Below are positions 8,016-16,886 of a DNA stretch of 64,000 nt, one piece after another. Within the stretch, counting starts at the first letter, position 1; every line of letters starts with the position of its first letter. The notes beneath the pieces were generated by a model that worked only from the letters and a program-made list of their open reading frames with translations, was not told the DNA's origin and made no database searches. The stretch lies in NCBI RefSeq assembly GCF_002304005.1, contig NZ_MRCQ01000013.1:62001-126000 (forward strand), given 5' to 3'. Made by a program: the position numbers and the translations under genes. This DNA comes from Flavobacterium sp. ACN6. Its GTDB lineage: Bacteria > Bacteroidota > Bacteroidia > Flavobacteriales > Flavobacteriaceae.

Positions 8016-9029
8016 ATGAAATATATTGTTTGCGAAAAGCCTCAGGAATTTCTATTGAAAGAAACTAGTATTCCAGAACCAAAAGAAGGCGAAGTTTTAT
8101 TGAAAATTAAAAGAATCGGAATCTGCGGAACTGATATTCACGCTTTTGGCGGTACTCAGCCGTATTTTGAATATCCAAGAGTTTTGGGTCACGAATTGGC
8201 TGCCGAATATGTAAAAGGAAATGCTGCAGGTTTCAATCCGGGAGATAAAGTAACTTTTATTCCGTATTTTAACTGCGGAAAATGTGTTGCCTGCAGAAAC
8301 GGATTGACAAACTGCTGTGTAAATATTAAAGTTTTTGGGGTGCATATTGATGGCGGAATGGCTGAATATGTTTCGATTCCAGAACAATATTTACTGCACG
8401 GTCAAGGTTTAGATTATGATGAATTGGCTTTGGTAGAGCCTTTGGCAATTGCAGCGCACGGAGTAAGAAGAGCAGCTGTAAAACCAACTGATACCGTTTT
8501 GGTAATGGGAGCGGGCCCAATCGGAATTGGTCTGATTCAGTTTGCTAAAATTGCTGGAGCAAAAGTAATTGTGATGGATATTAACGATTACAGATTGAAT
8601 TTCTGTAAAACAGAATTAAAGGCGGACGAAACAATTAATCCGTTAAACGATGATGTTGCTCAAAAATTAGCCGAACTGACAAATGGCGATATGGCAAACG
8701 TGGTAATTGATGCGACTGGAAATCAGAAAGTAATGAACAGTGCTTTTAATTATATTTCGCATGGCGGAAGATTTGTTTTGGTTGGACTTCAAAAAGGGGA
8801 ATTGAGTTTTAGTCATCCTGATTTCCATAAAAGAGAATCGACTTTAATGAGCAGCCGAAATGCGACAATAGAAGATTTCGAATATGTTATGAAATGTTTG
8901 AAAGAAGGTAAAATCGATCCGAAGAAGTATATCACACACAGAACAAGTTTTTCTGAAATGATAACTGATTTTGGAAAACTAATTGATCCTAAAAACAATG
9001 TGATTAAAGCGTTAATTGAAATAGACTAA
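8016..9029 (+). CDS. Zinc-dependent alcohol dehydrogenase (sugar acid or polyol type)
   Basis: A 337-residue medium-chain dehydrogenase. Catalytic zinc ligands appear as Cys37 (GICGTD) and His59-Glu60 (LGHE), and the structural zinc site as Cys87, Cys90, Cys93 and Cys101. The Rossmann motif is GAGPIG near 165-170. Length fits the family. The enzyme would oxidise a secondary hydroxyl with NAD(P). Beside the FAH-family hydrolase it is a candidate for oxidising 2-keto-3-deoxy-L-fuconate or a similar acid to the diketo compound that the hydrolase cleaves. It could instead be an L-fucose, L-galactose or polyol dehydrogenase. Cytoplasmic. Confidence 0.85.
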   Translation: MKYIVCEKPQEFLLKETSIPEPKEGEVLLKIKRIGICGTDIHAFGGTQPYFEYPRVLGHELAAEYVKGNAAGFNPGDKVTFIPYFNCGKCVACRNGLTNCCVNIKVFGVHIDGGMAEYVSIPEQYLLHGQGLDYDELALVEPLAIAAHGVRRAAVKPTDTVLVMGAGPIGIGLIQFAKIAGAKVIVMDINDYRLNFCKTELKADETINPLNDDVAQKLAELTNGDMANVVIDATGNQKVMNSAFNYISHGGRFVLVGLQKGELSFSHPDFHKRESTLMSSRNATIEDFEYVMKCLKEGKIDPKKYITHRTSFSEMITDFGKLIDPKNNVIKALIEID

Positions 9030-9080
9030 AAGTATTATAATAAAGTTTGTCATCCTTGACAAAAATGCTGAATAAATATT

Positions 9081-9216
9081 AAACACATAGAAACATAGAT
9101 TTTTATTATTTGTAAAAGAGAATAAAAAAGAAACTAGTTTCTTAACACATAGCTATGTGTGTTAATGCAAGTGAAACGCCTTTGAGCGGTTTTAAAAACT
9201 ATGTTTCTATGTGTTT
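9081..9216. repeat. Long extragenic inverted repeat
   Basis: Perfect 18-base arms at 9081-9098 and 9199-9216 (AAACACATAGAAACATAG and its complement) enclose a 16-base palindrome, ACACATAGCTATGTGT, at 9145-9160. The unit almost fills the gap between the alcohol dehydrogenase and SDR genes, so read-through RNA would fold strongly here. Confidence 0.8.
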
Positions 9217-9241
9217 AAAATAAATCTTAATACCCACAAAA

Positions 9242-10039
9242 ATGGATTTAAACTTAAAAAATAAAATAGTTGTTGTTTCTGGTTCGGCTGGAAAAGAAGG
9301 CAGTATTGGAGAAACAATCGTTAACAGATTGGCAGATGAAGGTGCCATTCCGGTTTTAGTTGACAGAAATGCAAGAGGTTTCGAATATGTGGAAAGACTT
9401 CAAAAAAGAGGCGTTAATTCCTTATTTGTACAGTCTGATGTAACCGATCCTACTGCAATAGAAAACGCTGTAAAAGTAATCGCAGCTAAATACGGAAGAA
9501 TCGACGCTATAATTAATAATGTTGGCGTAAATGACGGCGCAGGTTTAGAATCAAGCTACGATGATTTTATGAATTCTTTGAAATTGAATGTAGTAAGTTA
9601 CTTTTTAATGGCTAAGTATACACTGCCATATTTGAAAGAATCAAAAGGAAATATTTTAAATATCGGTTCGAAAGTGGCGTTAACAGGGCAGGGCGGAACT
9701 TCAGGTTACGCTGCTGCGAAAGGCGGCGTTTTGGGTTTAACTAGAGAATGGGCAGTAGATTTGATTCAGTACGGAATTCGTTCGAATGCGATTATTATTG
9801 CCGAAAGTTATACTCCCGCATACGAGGATTGGATTAAAACACTGCCAGACGGCGAAACAGTTTTACAGAAAATCAACAAAAGTATTCCGCTGGAAAGCCG
9901 AATGACTAAAACAGAAGAAATTGCAGATACAGCACTTTTTATTATTTCCGAAAAATCATCGCATACTACAGGACAATTTGTTTTTGTGGATGGAGGTTAC
10001 GTACATTTAGACCGCGCTTTAATCAGCGATGTTAATTAA
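9242..10039 (+). CDS. SDR-family dehydrogenase, L-fucose/L-rhamnose dehydrogenase-like
   Basis: A 265-residue classical short-chain dehydrogenase. The catalytic triad is Ser143 (NIGSKV), Tyr156 and Lys160 (GYAAAKGG), and NNVG at 92-95 matches the NNAG motif. The cofactor loop is unusual, VSGSAGKEGSIG instead of TGxxxGIG. SDR enzymes with this type of loop, next to an amidohydrolase-type lactonase, oxidise L-fucose to its lactone in some bacteria (the Campylobacter Cj0485-type pathway, from memory). The lactonase gene starts six bases downstream, which supports an aldose dehydrogenase. Sugar specificity (fucose, rhamnose or galactose) is not decidable from sequence. Confidence 0.8.
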   Translation: MDLNLKNKIVVVSGSAGKEGSIGETIVNRLADEGAIPVLVDRNARGFEYVERLQKRGVNSLFVQSDVTDPTAIENAVKVIAAKYGRIDAIINNVGVNDGAGLESSYDDFMNSLKLNVVSYFLMAKYTLPYLKESKGNILNIGSKVALTGQGGTSGYAAAKGGVLGLTREWAVDLIQYGIRSNAIIIAESYTPAYEDWIKTLPDGETVLQKINKSIPLESRMTKTEEIADTALFIISEKSSHTTGQFVFVDGGYVHLDRALISDVN

Positions 10040-10045
10040 AAAGAT

Positions 10046-10882
10046 ATGAGTAAAAGAATTGATTCCCATCAGCATTTTTGGAAGTTTGATCCCATTCGAG
10101 ACAGCTGGATTGACGAAACGATGCAGAGTATCCAAAGAGATTTTCTTCCAGAAGATTTACAACCTTTATTAAATGTCAATGGATTTGACGGATGTGTGGC
10201 AGTGCAGGCAAGCCAGACTGAAGAAGAAACGCATTTTTTATTGGATTTAGCTTCAAAAAATGATTTTATCAAAGGCGTTGTAGGCTGGGTAGATTTGAGA
10301 AGTGAAAATATTGAAGAACGTTTAAACTTCTTTTCAAATCAGAAAAAATTGAAAGGTTTTAGACATGTTGTTCAAGGTGAGCCAGATGATTTTATGTATG
10401 GTGAAGCATTCCGAAGAGGAATTAAAGCTTTAAAAGCATTTGATTATACTTATGATATATTGATTTTTGAACGTCAATTACCAGCAGCAATAAGTTTAGT
10501 TCAAGATTTTCCAGACCAAAAATTTGTGATTGATCATATCGCAAAACCAGACATCAAATCAGAAACTATTTTTTCTTGGAAAAGCGGCATTGAAGAAATT
10601 GCAAAATACGACAATGTTTGGTGTAAAATCTCAGGAATGGTTACAGAAGCCGATTGGAAAAACTGGAAGCCAGAAGATTTAAAACCGTACTTAGATGTCA
10701 TTTTTGAAAATTTCTCTGTTGATAAATTAATGTACGGTTCAGATTGGCCAGTTCTTAATGTTGCTTCTGATTATGACGAGGTTGTAAAAACTTTAGAAGA
10801 TTATATTTCGAAGTATTCTGTTGAAGATCAGAATAAAATTTGGTTTGAGAATGCGAATGCTTTCTATAAACTAAACAGTTAG
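10046..10882 (+). CDS. Amidohydrolase-family lactonase (L-fuconolactonase/rhamnonolactonase-like)
   Basis: A 278-residue amidohydrolase_2 TIM-barrel hydrolase. The metal-binding HxH is His8 and His10 (DSHQHFW); a later DHIAKP and the terminal-strand GSDWPV supply the remaining histidine and aspartate. This family includes L-fuconolactonase and L-rhamnono-gamma-lactonase. It lies six bases after the SDR, a pairing that fits oxidation of the sugar to a lactone followed by hydrolysis to the aldonate. The next enzyme, an aldonate dehydratase of the enolase superfamily, is not encoded in this window. Cytoplasmic. Confidence 0.85.
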   Translation: MSKRIDSHQHFWKFDPIRDSWIDETMQSIQRDFLPEDLQPLLNVNGFDGCVAVQASQTEEETHFLLDLASKNDFIKGVVGWVDLRSENIEERLNFFSNQKKLKGFRHVVQGEPDDFMYGEAFRRGIKALKAFDYTYDILIFERQLPAAISLVQDFPDQKFVIDHIAKPDIKSETIFSWKSGIEEIAKYDNVWCKISGMVTEADWKNWKPEDLKPYLDVIFENFSVDKLMYGSDWPVLNVASDYDEVVKTLEDYISKYSVEDQNKIWFENANAFYKLNS

Positions 10883-10939
10883 TTTTTTTTCTTAACCATA
10901 TAAGTTATATAAGTTTAATTTAGTTGGTTCTTAAATAGT

Positions 10940-11007
10940 TCTCGCAAAGACGCCAAGTCGCAAAGTTTTATTTTCTTAGCGACTTGGCGTCTTTGCGAGA
11001 TTTTTTT
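10940..11007. terminator. Strong bidirectional hairpin between convergent genes
   Basis: Perfect 22-base arms at 10940-10961 and 10979-11000, loop of 17, followed by seven T. Outer sequences (about 10898-10915 and 11023-11042) also pair with few mismatches. It separates the plus-strand lactonase from the minus-strand GH28 gene and could terminate both. The sequence is also of a dispersed extragenic repeat type. Confidence 0.75.
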
Positions 11008-11056
11008 ATTCGCATTTTTTAAATGAACTTATATCACTTATACAGTTCAAAAAAAA

Positions 11057-12736
11057 TTAAAATTTCACTGCTTTTTTAGGAACGTTTTTATCAATAGTAG
11101 TAGTCTTAGAAAAATTAGTAGAAGAACCACTTAAATCAATATTCTTACTTGCTTCACCATTAATAGTAATAGTATTTGAAGAAGCAGGATTAAACTCGAT
11201 ATTTTTCAGCGAGATGTTTTTAGTATTGTAAATTTCGAAGGCACTTTTTGATTCAATATCCAATTGAGCATTGCTGATTTTAATTCCGTTCGCATCAATT
11301 ATAGAAAAACCTTTTTGAGCTTTAGCAATCAGGTTTGTGATTTCAATATTCTCTAAATTCATTTCAGGTAGACCTTGTAAGAACACTGCCTGTTGTGCGC
11401 CTTTAATCGTAATGTTTTTGATTGAAATGTTTTTAAATTGAGGTGTTTCTTCATTCACAGGAACCAATTTTGTGGTTACTGTATTACCGCCTTCAGCAAG
11501 AGTTTCAGCAATAGATTTTCCGCCATAATACAAATCAAAAGAAATAGCTTGCGACGGAATATCAGTCATAAAAATATCCGAGATAAAAATATTTTCTACA
11601 ACACCACCGCGTCCGCGCGTGCTTTTAAAACGAAGTCCAACATCAGTTCCCATAAAAGTACAGTTGGAAACATGCAGGTTTTTTACACCGCCAGACATTT
11701 CGCTTCCCACCGTTACGCCACCATGACCGTGATACACGATATTGTTTTTTACAATGATATTTTCGCAGGGAACACCTCTGTCGCGACCGTCTTTGTCTTT
11801 TCCGGATTTAATACAAATTGCATCGTCACCCACATCAAAACTAGAATTTTCGATAATCACATTTTTACAGGATTCCACATCAAGACCATCGCCGTTTTGA
11901 GAAAACCACGGATTGCGAACCGTTATATTTCGAACAATTAAATCCTCAATCAGCAATGGATGAATATTCCAAGCAGGTGAATTTTGAAAAACAGGTCCGT
12001 CAAATAAAACCCTTTTACTATTTTGAATGCTCACCAAAACCGGACGAAGGAAATCATGAATAGCTTCAAAATCTTCTTTCGTTTTTAAATCAGGACGAAC
12101 GTTTTGATCTGCACCTTTAGAGCCTTTTAAATATTGTTCAGAAGGATACCAACTGTCTTTTTTCTCATTTAAAACTCCACCAGAAGCTACAAATTTCTTC
12201 CATTGTTCATCGGTCAGTTTACTTTTTTTAACCTGTCTCCAAGCTTCACCTGAACCATCCCAAACACCATTTCCGGTAAAAGCTACATTCTCCAAATTTT
12301 TACCATAAATAGGAGAGATACAGCGCCAAGTATTCAAACCTTCAAAACTGGTTTCAATAATTGGGTATAAAGTTTTATCTGTAGAAAACTTAATTAACGC
12401 TCCAGTTTGAGCATGAAGTTCAATATTACTTTTTAGAATGATTGGTCCTGTTAACCATATTCCAGGAGGAATAATTAATTTTCCGCCTCCTTTTTTAGAA
12501 AGAGCATCTAGGGCATCTGCAAAAGCTTTTGTATTCAGAACATAACCGCCATTTACAGCGCCAAAGTCTTTTAAATTTACGCTGTTCTGTGGAATAGCAG
12601 GTTCTTTGACTTCAGCCATTTTAAATTCAATATTCTTGTACGTATCATTAGATTTTTGAGCAGAAGTTGTATGGGAAAAGCTAAACGCGAGACACGTAAG
12701 AGCAATACATAAAAGGTTAATTCGGTTAGTTTTCAT
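11057..12736 (-). CDS. GH28 polygalacturonase-family glycosidase
   Basis: A 559-residue secreted right-handed beta-helix enzyme. The signal peptide covers about 1-27 (ending TTSAQ). All GH28 active-site blocks are present: NGDGLD with Asn281 and Asp283, GDD at 303-305, GHGG around 337-340, and RFKSTRGRGG near 365. GH28 enzymes hydrolyse alpha-1,4-galacturonosyl or galacturonosyl-rhamnose bonds by inversion. An insertion around 165-225 before the helix core is typical of longer Bacteroidota exo-type members. It is transcribed away from the rest of the locus from its own promoter, which overlaps a LacI-type palindrome. Endo or exo mode and homogalacturonan or rhamnogalacturonan preference are not evident. 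Confidence 0.92.
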   Translation of the reverse strand: MKTNRINLLCIALTCLAFSFSHTTSAQKSNDTYKNIEFKMAEVKEPAIPQNSVNLKDFGAVNGGYVLNTKAFADALDALSKKGGGKLIIPPGIWLTGPIILKSNIELHAQTGALIKFSTDKTLYPIIETSFEGLNTWRCISPIYGKNLENVAFTGNGVWDGSGEAWRQVKKSKLTDEQWKKFVASGGVLNEKKDSWYPSEQYLKGSKGADQNVRPDLKTKEDFEAIHDFLRPVLVSIQNSKRVLFDGPVFQNSPAWNIHPLLIEDLIVRNITVRNPWFSQNGDGLDVESCKNVIIENSSFDVGDDAICIKSGKDKDGRDRGVPCENIIVKNNIVYHGHGGVTVGSEMSGGVKNLHVSNCTFMGTDVGLRFKSTRGRGGVVENIFISDIFMTDIPSQAISFDLYYGGKSIAETLAEGGNTVTTKLVPVNEETPQFKNISIKNITIKGAQQAVFLQGLPEMNLENIEITNLIAKAQKGFSIIDANGIKISNAQLDIESKSAFEIYNTKNISLKNIEFNPASSNTITINGEASKNIDLSGSSTNFSKTTTIDKNVPKKAVKF

Positions 12737-12858
12737 TCTAATTGTATTATAGTTAAGTAATTTTTGGAATTCGCGTTTTGAATGCTAAGTCGATTTTTTA
12801 AATGTTAATTTTTTATTTGATGAGTAAAAAATATTCCTATTAAATTTTAATTTAATAA

Positions 12859-12880
12859 TGTAATCGATTACACAAATCTA
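12859..12880 (-). promoter_or_regulatory. GH28 promoter -7 box with overlapping LacI-type operator
   Basis: On the minus strand 12880-12873 reads TAGATTTG, an exact TAnnTTTG match. Directly downstream, 12859-12872 is the perfect palindrome TGTAATCGATTACA, the form of LacI/CcpA-type operators, covering the expected transcription start. The expected leader is about 130 bases. This arrangement fits repression relieved by a sugar ligand. No LacI-family gene is in the window. Confidence 0.5.
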
Positions 12881-13015
12881 TTAAAAAAATATTACTGAAC
12901 ATCAATTTTAATTGGTTTATCACAGATTTTTTATGAATTTAACTTTTTCAGCTTTTCAAAAAACACATTGTTATCAGGGAATTTTCGTTGCAAAAGGAAT
13001 CTTTAGTAGCGATAG

Positions 13016-13060
13016 CAGGAGGGTACAGGATGCCTGAGATTTTATATTCTTTTAAATTGT
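13016..13060 (+). promoter_or_regulatory. CAGG-N6-CAGG operator and promoter of the beta-helix glycosidase gene
   Basis: CAGG at 13016 and 13026, exactly ten bases apart, inside ATAGCAGGAGGGTACAGGATG. A weak -7 box (TAAATTGT) starts at 13053, 27 bases after the second CAGG, the same distance as at 24648 and 49505. The direct repeat on one helical face suggests an activator with tandem DNA-binding subunits. Confidence 0.5.
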
Positions 13061-13169
13061 CCCAATTATTTGGTAAAAGTGTTAAAAATACATTTATTTG
13101 TAAATTTAATACTGTTTTAAATTAATGCCTCGTAATTTTATCCTAAGAAAAAAATCAATACTATAAATA

Positions 13170-15683
13170 ATGCGTTTAATTCCTTTCAACAAATTACTAG
13201 TTGTTTTTCTAATGGCATTCACAGTATTTTCAGCAGATGCTGCTGAAATTTGGGTGTCGCCGTCTGGAAACGATTCCAACCTCGGAACAAAAACAAATCC
13301 GCTGGCAACGGTTCAAATGGCAATGCGAAAAGCCAGAGAACTTCGCCGATTAAAAGATGCATCTATAAAAGACGGAATCCGAATTATGGTAATGAACGGA
13401 ACGTATTATTTAAACGAACCTTTATTTGTTAGGCCAGAGGATTCTGGAACTGCCGACAGCCCGACAACAATTGAAGCCGATGTAAATGCAAAACCAATTA
13501 TAAGCGGTGGAATTGAAATCAAAAACTGGAAAAAAGTTGGTGTTTTAAATGGCAAAAAAGGAACTTTCTGGGTTGCAGATGCTCCTCAAAAAGCAGGTTC
13601 GCTGATCAATTACAGACAATTGTGGGTAAACGGAAAGAAAGCCGTGAGAGCTAAAAATACAGCAGGAAATACAATGGACAGGATTCTGTCATGGGATCAT
13701 CAATCGCAGACCTGCTGGATTCCGTTTAAAGATAAATCGGTTAAGTTTGAGCCTGGAATGGAAATGTTTATTGTACAATGGTGGTCGATTGCCAATCTTC
13801 GAATTAAAAATATTGAGGTACAAAAAGACAGCGCCCGACTTTCGTTTGAAGAACCAGAAAGCCGTATTCAAAGTGAACACCCGTGGCCTGCTCCGTGGAT
13901 TTCTAAAAACAACGGAAATTCTGCTTTTCATTTAAACAATGCCATTTCATTATTGAACGAACCTGGAGAATGGTTTTTGGATAAAAAAAATGCTAAAATC
14001 TATTATATCCCAAGAGCTGGAGAAGATATTAATTCGGTAAAAATTACTGCTCCCGTTTTAGAAAATTTAGTTGAAGTAAAGGGAACGATTGATTCGCCTG
14101 TAAGTTATTTTAGATTTAAAGGAATTTCGTTTCAGTACAGCAACTGGCTTCGTCCGTCAGAGCAAGGGCATGTGCCTTTACAGTCAGGAATGTATTTGCT
14201 GGATGCTTATAAATTGAAAGTTCCCGGAACGCCAAATCAGGCGAGTTTAGAAAATCAGGCTTGGGTAGGAAGACCTCGTGCTGCGGTCGAAGTAAATTAT
14301 TCTAATAATATTCAGTTTGAATCGTGTCGTTTTGAGCATTTGTCTTCGACAGGTTTAGATTTAAATAAAGGAACCAATCACAATACCATAAAAGGAAATT
14401 TATTTAAAGACATAGGCGGAAGTGCCATCAATGTCGGCATTTTCTCTGAAGAAGCTTTTGAAGCGCATTTGCCTTTGGTTATAAAAGACGAAAGAGAAAT
14501 GTGCTCCGATGAAGTAATTGCGGATAATTTAATTACCAATGTAACCAATGAAGATTGGGGAACGCTTGGAATCAGTGCAGGCTTTGTTCGAAATATTACT
14601 ATTGAACACAACGAAATTTCGGATGTATCGTATTCTGGAATGGCAATGGGATGGGGATGGACGCACACGCCAAACGTGATGCAGAACAATAAAATTCTAG
14701 CGAATAAAATTCATCATTATGCGAAACATTTACATGATGTTGCCGGAATTTATACACTTTCGGCACAACCCAACAGCCGAATCGAAGAAAATTACATTGA
14801 CAAAGTTTACAATAGTCCGTATGCACATGATCCGTTTTTATGGTTGTATTTGTATACCGATGAAGGAAGTGAAGGTTTTACGATTAAAAACAACTGGATT
14901 GCAGAGAAGAAAATCTTAAAAAACCATAATGGTCCAAAAGGAAATATTTGGGAACACAACGATCCGTATGTAAGTACTAAAATTAAAGATGCTTCCGGAA
15001 TCAGAGCACCTTATGCAGCTTTAGAAAAAGAAGTCGTAATTGATGAAGCTTGGGGATTGCAAGAAATGCCAAAACCGTATGCAATTGAATTAATAGGTTC
15101 TGATTTTGATCTCGAAAAAATCAAATCGACATTAGTTGGTTTTAGAATTGTAGGTCAGGAATTATACCAATGGAAAAATCATTTGGTGATTTACGGAAAA
15201 ATGAATCAGCCGGAAAGAACAAAGCGAAAACTGGCTTTGGCTTTTCCTTCTTTAGAAATAAAAATTTACGATAATCTGGTTTACGATTTCCAAAACTTCG
15301 AAAGATGTAAAGATTCTAAACCAGCCTCAGATTGGGAAAATGTAGTTTTGACTGCCAATTTACCTGCTGATGAAAAACTGCAAAAAGAATATGTAGATTA
15401 TCATACGACACAATTTGAAAAATGGCCTGAAGTAGCAAAAGGTTTCTGTAATGCCGATTTTCAACAATTGCAGGTTTTCAAAAAAGACAGACAATTAATC
15501 TTGGTTATCAGTATTCCGAAAGGAGAAAATCTGGATAAGCTAAATCCGAAAACAACACAAAACAATCCGCGTGTAGACGAATGGAACGCTTTAATGAAAA
15601 AATACCAAACCGGAATTGAAGGCGCAAAACCAGATGAAACCTGGATTTTCTTGAATAAAGTGAGTGTAGAGGAGAAAAAATAG
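13170..15683 (+). CDS. Secreted beta-helix glycosidase, GH141-like
   Basis: An 837-residue secreted protein. The signal peptide is about 1-24 (FSADAA). The mature start IWVSPSGNDSNLGTKTNPLA is the opening of a right-handed parallel beta-helix with the usual xxxxGTxxxPxxT pattern; helix rungs with many Asn and Ile run to about 600 (NNIQF, NTIKGNLF, NKIHHY). A C-terminal domain of about 200 residues follows. The organisation resembles GH141, whose members include an alpha-L-fucosidase acting on rhamnogalacturonan II (founding member BT1002) and xylanases. GH120 or an unclassified beta-helix enzyme remain possible. The fucose-type catabolic genes at 6978-10882 would suit a fucosidase. It is the first gene of a CAGG-operator transcription unit with 15822 and 16883. 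Confidence 0.6.
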   Translation: MRLIPFNKLLVVFLMAFTVFSADAAEIWVSPSGNDSNLGTKTNPLATVQMAMRKARELRRLKDASIKDGIRIMVMNGTYYLNEPLFVRPEDSGTADSPTTIEADVNAKPIISGGIEIKNWKKVGVLNGKKGTFWVADAPQKAGSLINYRQLWVNGKKAVRAKNTAGNTMDRILSWDHQSQTCWIPFKDKSVKFEPGMEMFIVQWWSIANLRIKNIEVQKDSARLSFEEPESRIQSEHPWPAPWISKNNGNSAFHLNNAISLLNEPGEWFLDKKNAKIYYIPRAGEDINSVKITAPVLENLVEVKGTIDSPVSYFRFKGISFQYSNWLRPSEQGHVPLQSGMYLLDAYKLKVPGTPNQASLENQAWVGRPRAAVEVNYSNNIQFESCRFEHLSSTGLDLNKGTNHNTIKGNLFKDIGGSAINVGIFSEEAFEAHLPLVIKDEREMCSDEVIADNLITNVTNEDWGTLGISAGFVRNITIEHNEISDVSYSGMAMGWGWTHTPNVMQNNKILANKIHHYAKHLHDVAGIYTLSAQPNSRIEENYIDKVYNSPYAHDPFLWLYLYTDEGSEGFTIKNNWIAEKKILKNHNGPKGNIWEHNDPYVSTKIKDASGIRAPYAALEKEVVIDEAWGLQEMPKPYAIELIGSDFDLEKIKSTLVGFRIVGQELYQWKNHLVIYGKMNQPERTKRKLALAFPSLEIKIYDNLVYDFQNFERCKDSKPASDWENVVLTANLPADEKLQKEYVDYHTTQFEKWPEVAKGFCNADFQQLQVFKKDRQLILVISIPKGENLDKLNPKTTQNNPRVDEWNALMKKYQTGIEGAKPDETWIFLNKVSVEEKK

Positions 15684-15699
15684 AACAAAGAAAAAAGAG

Positions 15700-15750
15700 C
15701 AAAGAAAAAATCTAAATCTGCTCAATCTGCCTAATCTGCGTGAGAAAAAA
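15700..15750. repeat. Extragenic repeat, AATCTGC family
   Basis: Tandem AATCTGC units (AAATCTGCTCAATCTGCC, TAATCTGCGTGAG) between the glycosidase and oxidoreductase genes. Larger copies, often inverted into hairpins, lie at 28905-28965, 44600-44895, 56850-56925 and 63020-63160. Confidence 0.6.
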
Positions 15751-15821
15751 CAAAACTAATCTCAAAGAAGATTTCGGAATAATCTAAAATCTAAAATCAA
15801 CAATCTAAAATAACCACACCA

Positions 15822-16886
15822 ATGTTAAAAATAGCCATTCTAGGACTTGGAGAAGGACGAAGCACGATGTCGGCCGCTATAGAAAGTTCAAAATTAGAGC
15901 TTGTAAAAATATGCGACAGAAACGAAGATTTGTGTAAGCAAAGAGCAAAAGAGTTCGATTTTCATTCGTATACAACCAATTACGACGATATCTTAAAAGA
16001 TGATTCAATTGATATCATTGCAATTTATACACCAGATCACCTGCACGCGCAGCATGTTAAACAAGCTTTACTGCACGGAAAACACGTTGTTTGTACAAAA
16101 CCTTTTATAGACGATCTTTCTGATGTCAAAGAGCTGTTAGAATTGAGCAAAACATCTGGAAAGAAAGTTTTCATTGGTCAAAGTTCTCGTTTCTTCGAAC
16201 CTGCAAAAAGACAAAGAGCTGATTTTGAAGCCGGTTTAATTGGAGATTTAATTACAATTGAAGCGCAATATCATGCCGATCACAGATGGTTTTTAAAGAA
16301 AGAATGGTCGCTTTTGCAATCATTTAAATGGCTGTACGGAGGTTTGAGTCATCCTGTGGATTTCATTAGATGGTATCTTCCAAATATTCAGGAAGTAATG
16401 GGGTACGGAATGATCAGCAGTAACGGACAAAATGCGGGCTTAAAGAATGAAGATACTATGCACTTTATCTTTAAAGCAACTGATGGAAGAATTGCCAGAG
16501 TAAGCGGTGTGTATACCTCGCCGACTCAGCCAGCCCAAAGAGACAGTGGCATGAGCACGATTTTAAGAGCAACAGAAGGGGCAAGTCAGGCAGATTATCA
16601 CGAATTGCGTTACGCCGTTACAGATAAAACGGGTGAAGAAAAAGTGATTACTTGGGGCGATAGTACTTTAAAATATTATTTCCGTTTTGAAGGGCAAAGT
16701 CATCATGGCGGTGAATATCAGAATTACTTAGAATATTTTGCACATAGTATCGAGCAGAATTTTGAGGCTTATCCAAACATGGAAGAAGGAATTGGAACCG
16801 TGGCATTGCTTCAGGCAATGGATAAATCTTTGCAAACAGGAATGCCGGTTAAAATTGCCGATATTCTTAATGAATACGGACTATGA
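15822..16886 (+). CDS. Gfo/Idh/MocA-family oxidoreductase
   Basis: A 354-residue NAD(P)-dependent oxidoreductase. The Rossmann loop is ILGLGEGRST (6-15), followed by IYTPDHLHAQHV and VVCTKPF with Lys93, in which Thr replaces the usual Glu of EKP. GGLSHPVDFIRW in the second domain holds the catalytic-site histidine. There is no signal peptide, so it is cytoplasmic. Its stop overlaps the symporter start by four bases, so the pair is translationally coupled and probably handles the same imported sugar or sugar acid. Reaction and substrate are not identifiable. Confidence 0.87.
   Translation: MLKIAILGLGEGRSTMSAAIESSKLELVKICDRNEDLCKQRAKEFDFHSYTTNYDDILKDDSIDIIAIYTPDHLHAQHVKQALLHGKHVVCTKPFIDDLSDVKELLELSKTSGKKVFIGQSSRFFEPAKRQRADFEAGLIGDLITIEAQYHADHRWFLKKEWSLLQSFKWLYGGLSHPVDFIRWYLPNIQEVMGYGMISSNGQNAGLKNEDTMHFIFKATDGRIARVSGVYTSPTQPAQRDSGMSTILRATEGASQADYHELRYAVTDKTGEEKVITWGDSTLKYYFRFEGQSHHGGEYQNYLEYFAHSIEQNFEAYPNMEEGIGTVALLQAMDKSLQTGMPVKIADILNEYGL

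Noticed and set aside
11438..11941. 167-codon open frame on the plus strand inside the GH28 gene
   Set aside because: Antisense to a well-supported gene with all GH28 motifs; the translation has no recognisable features.
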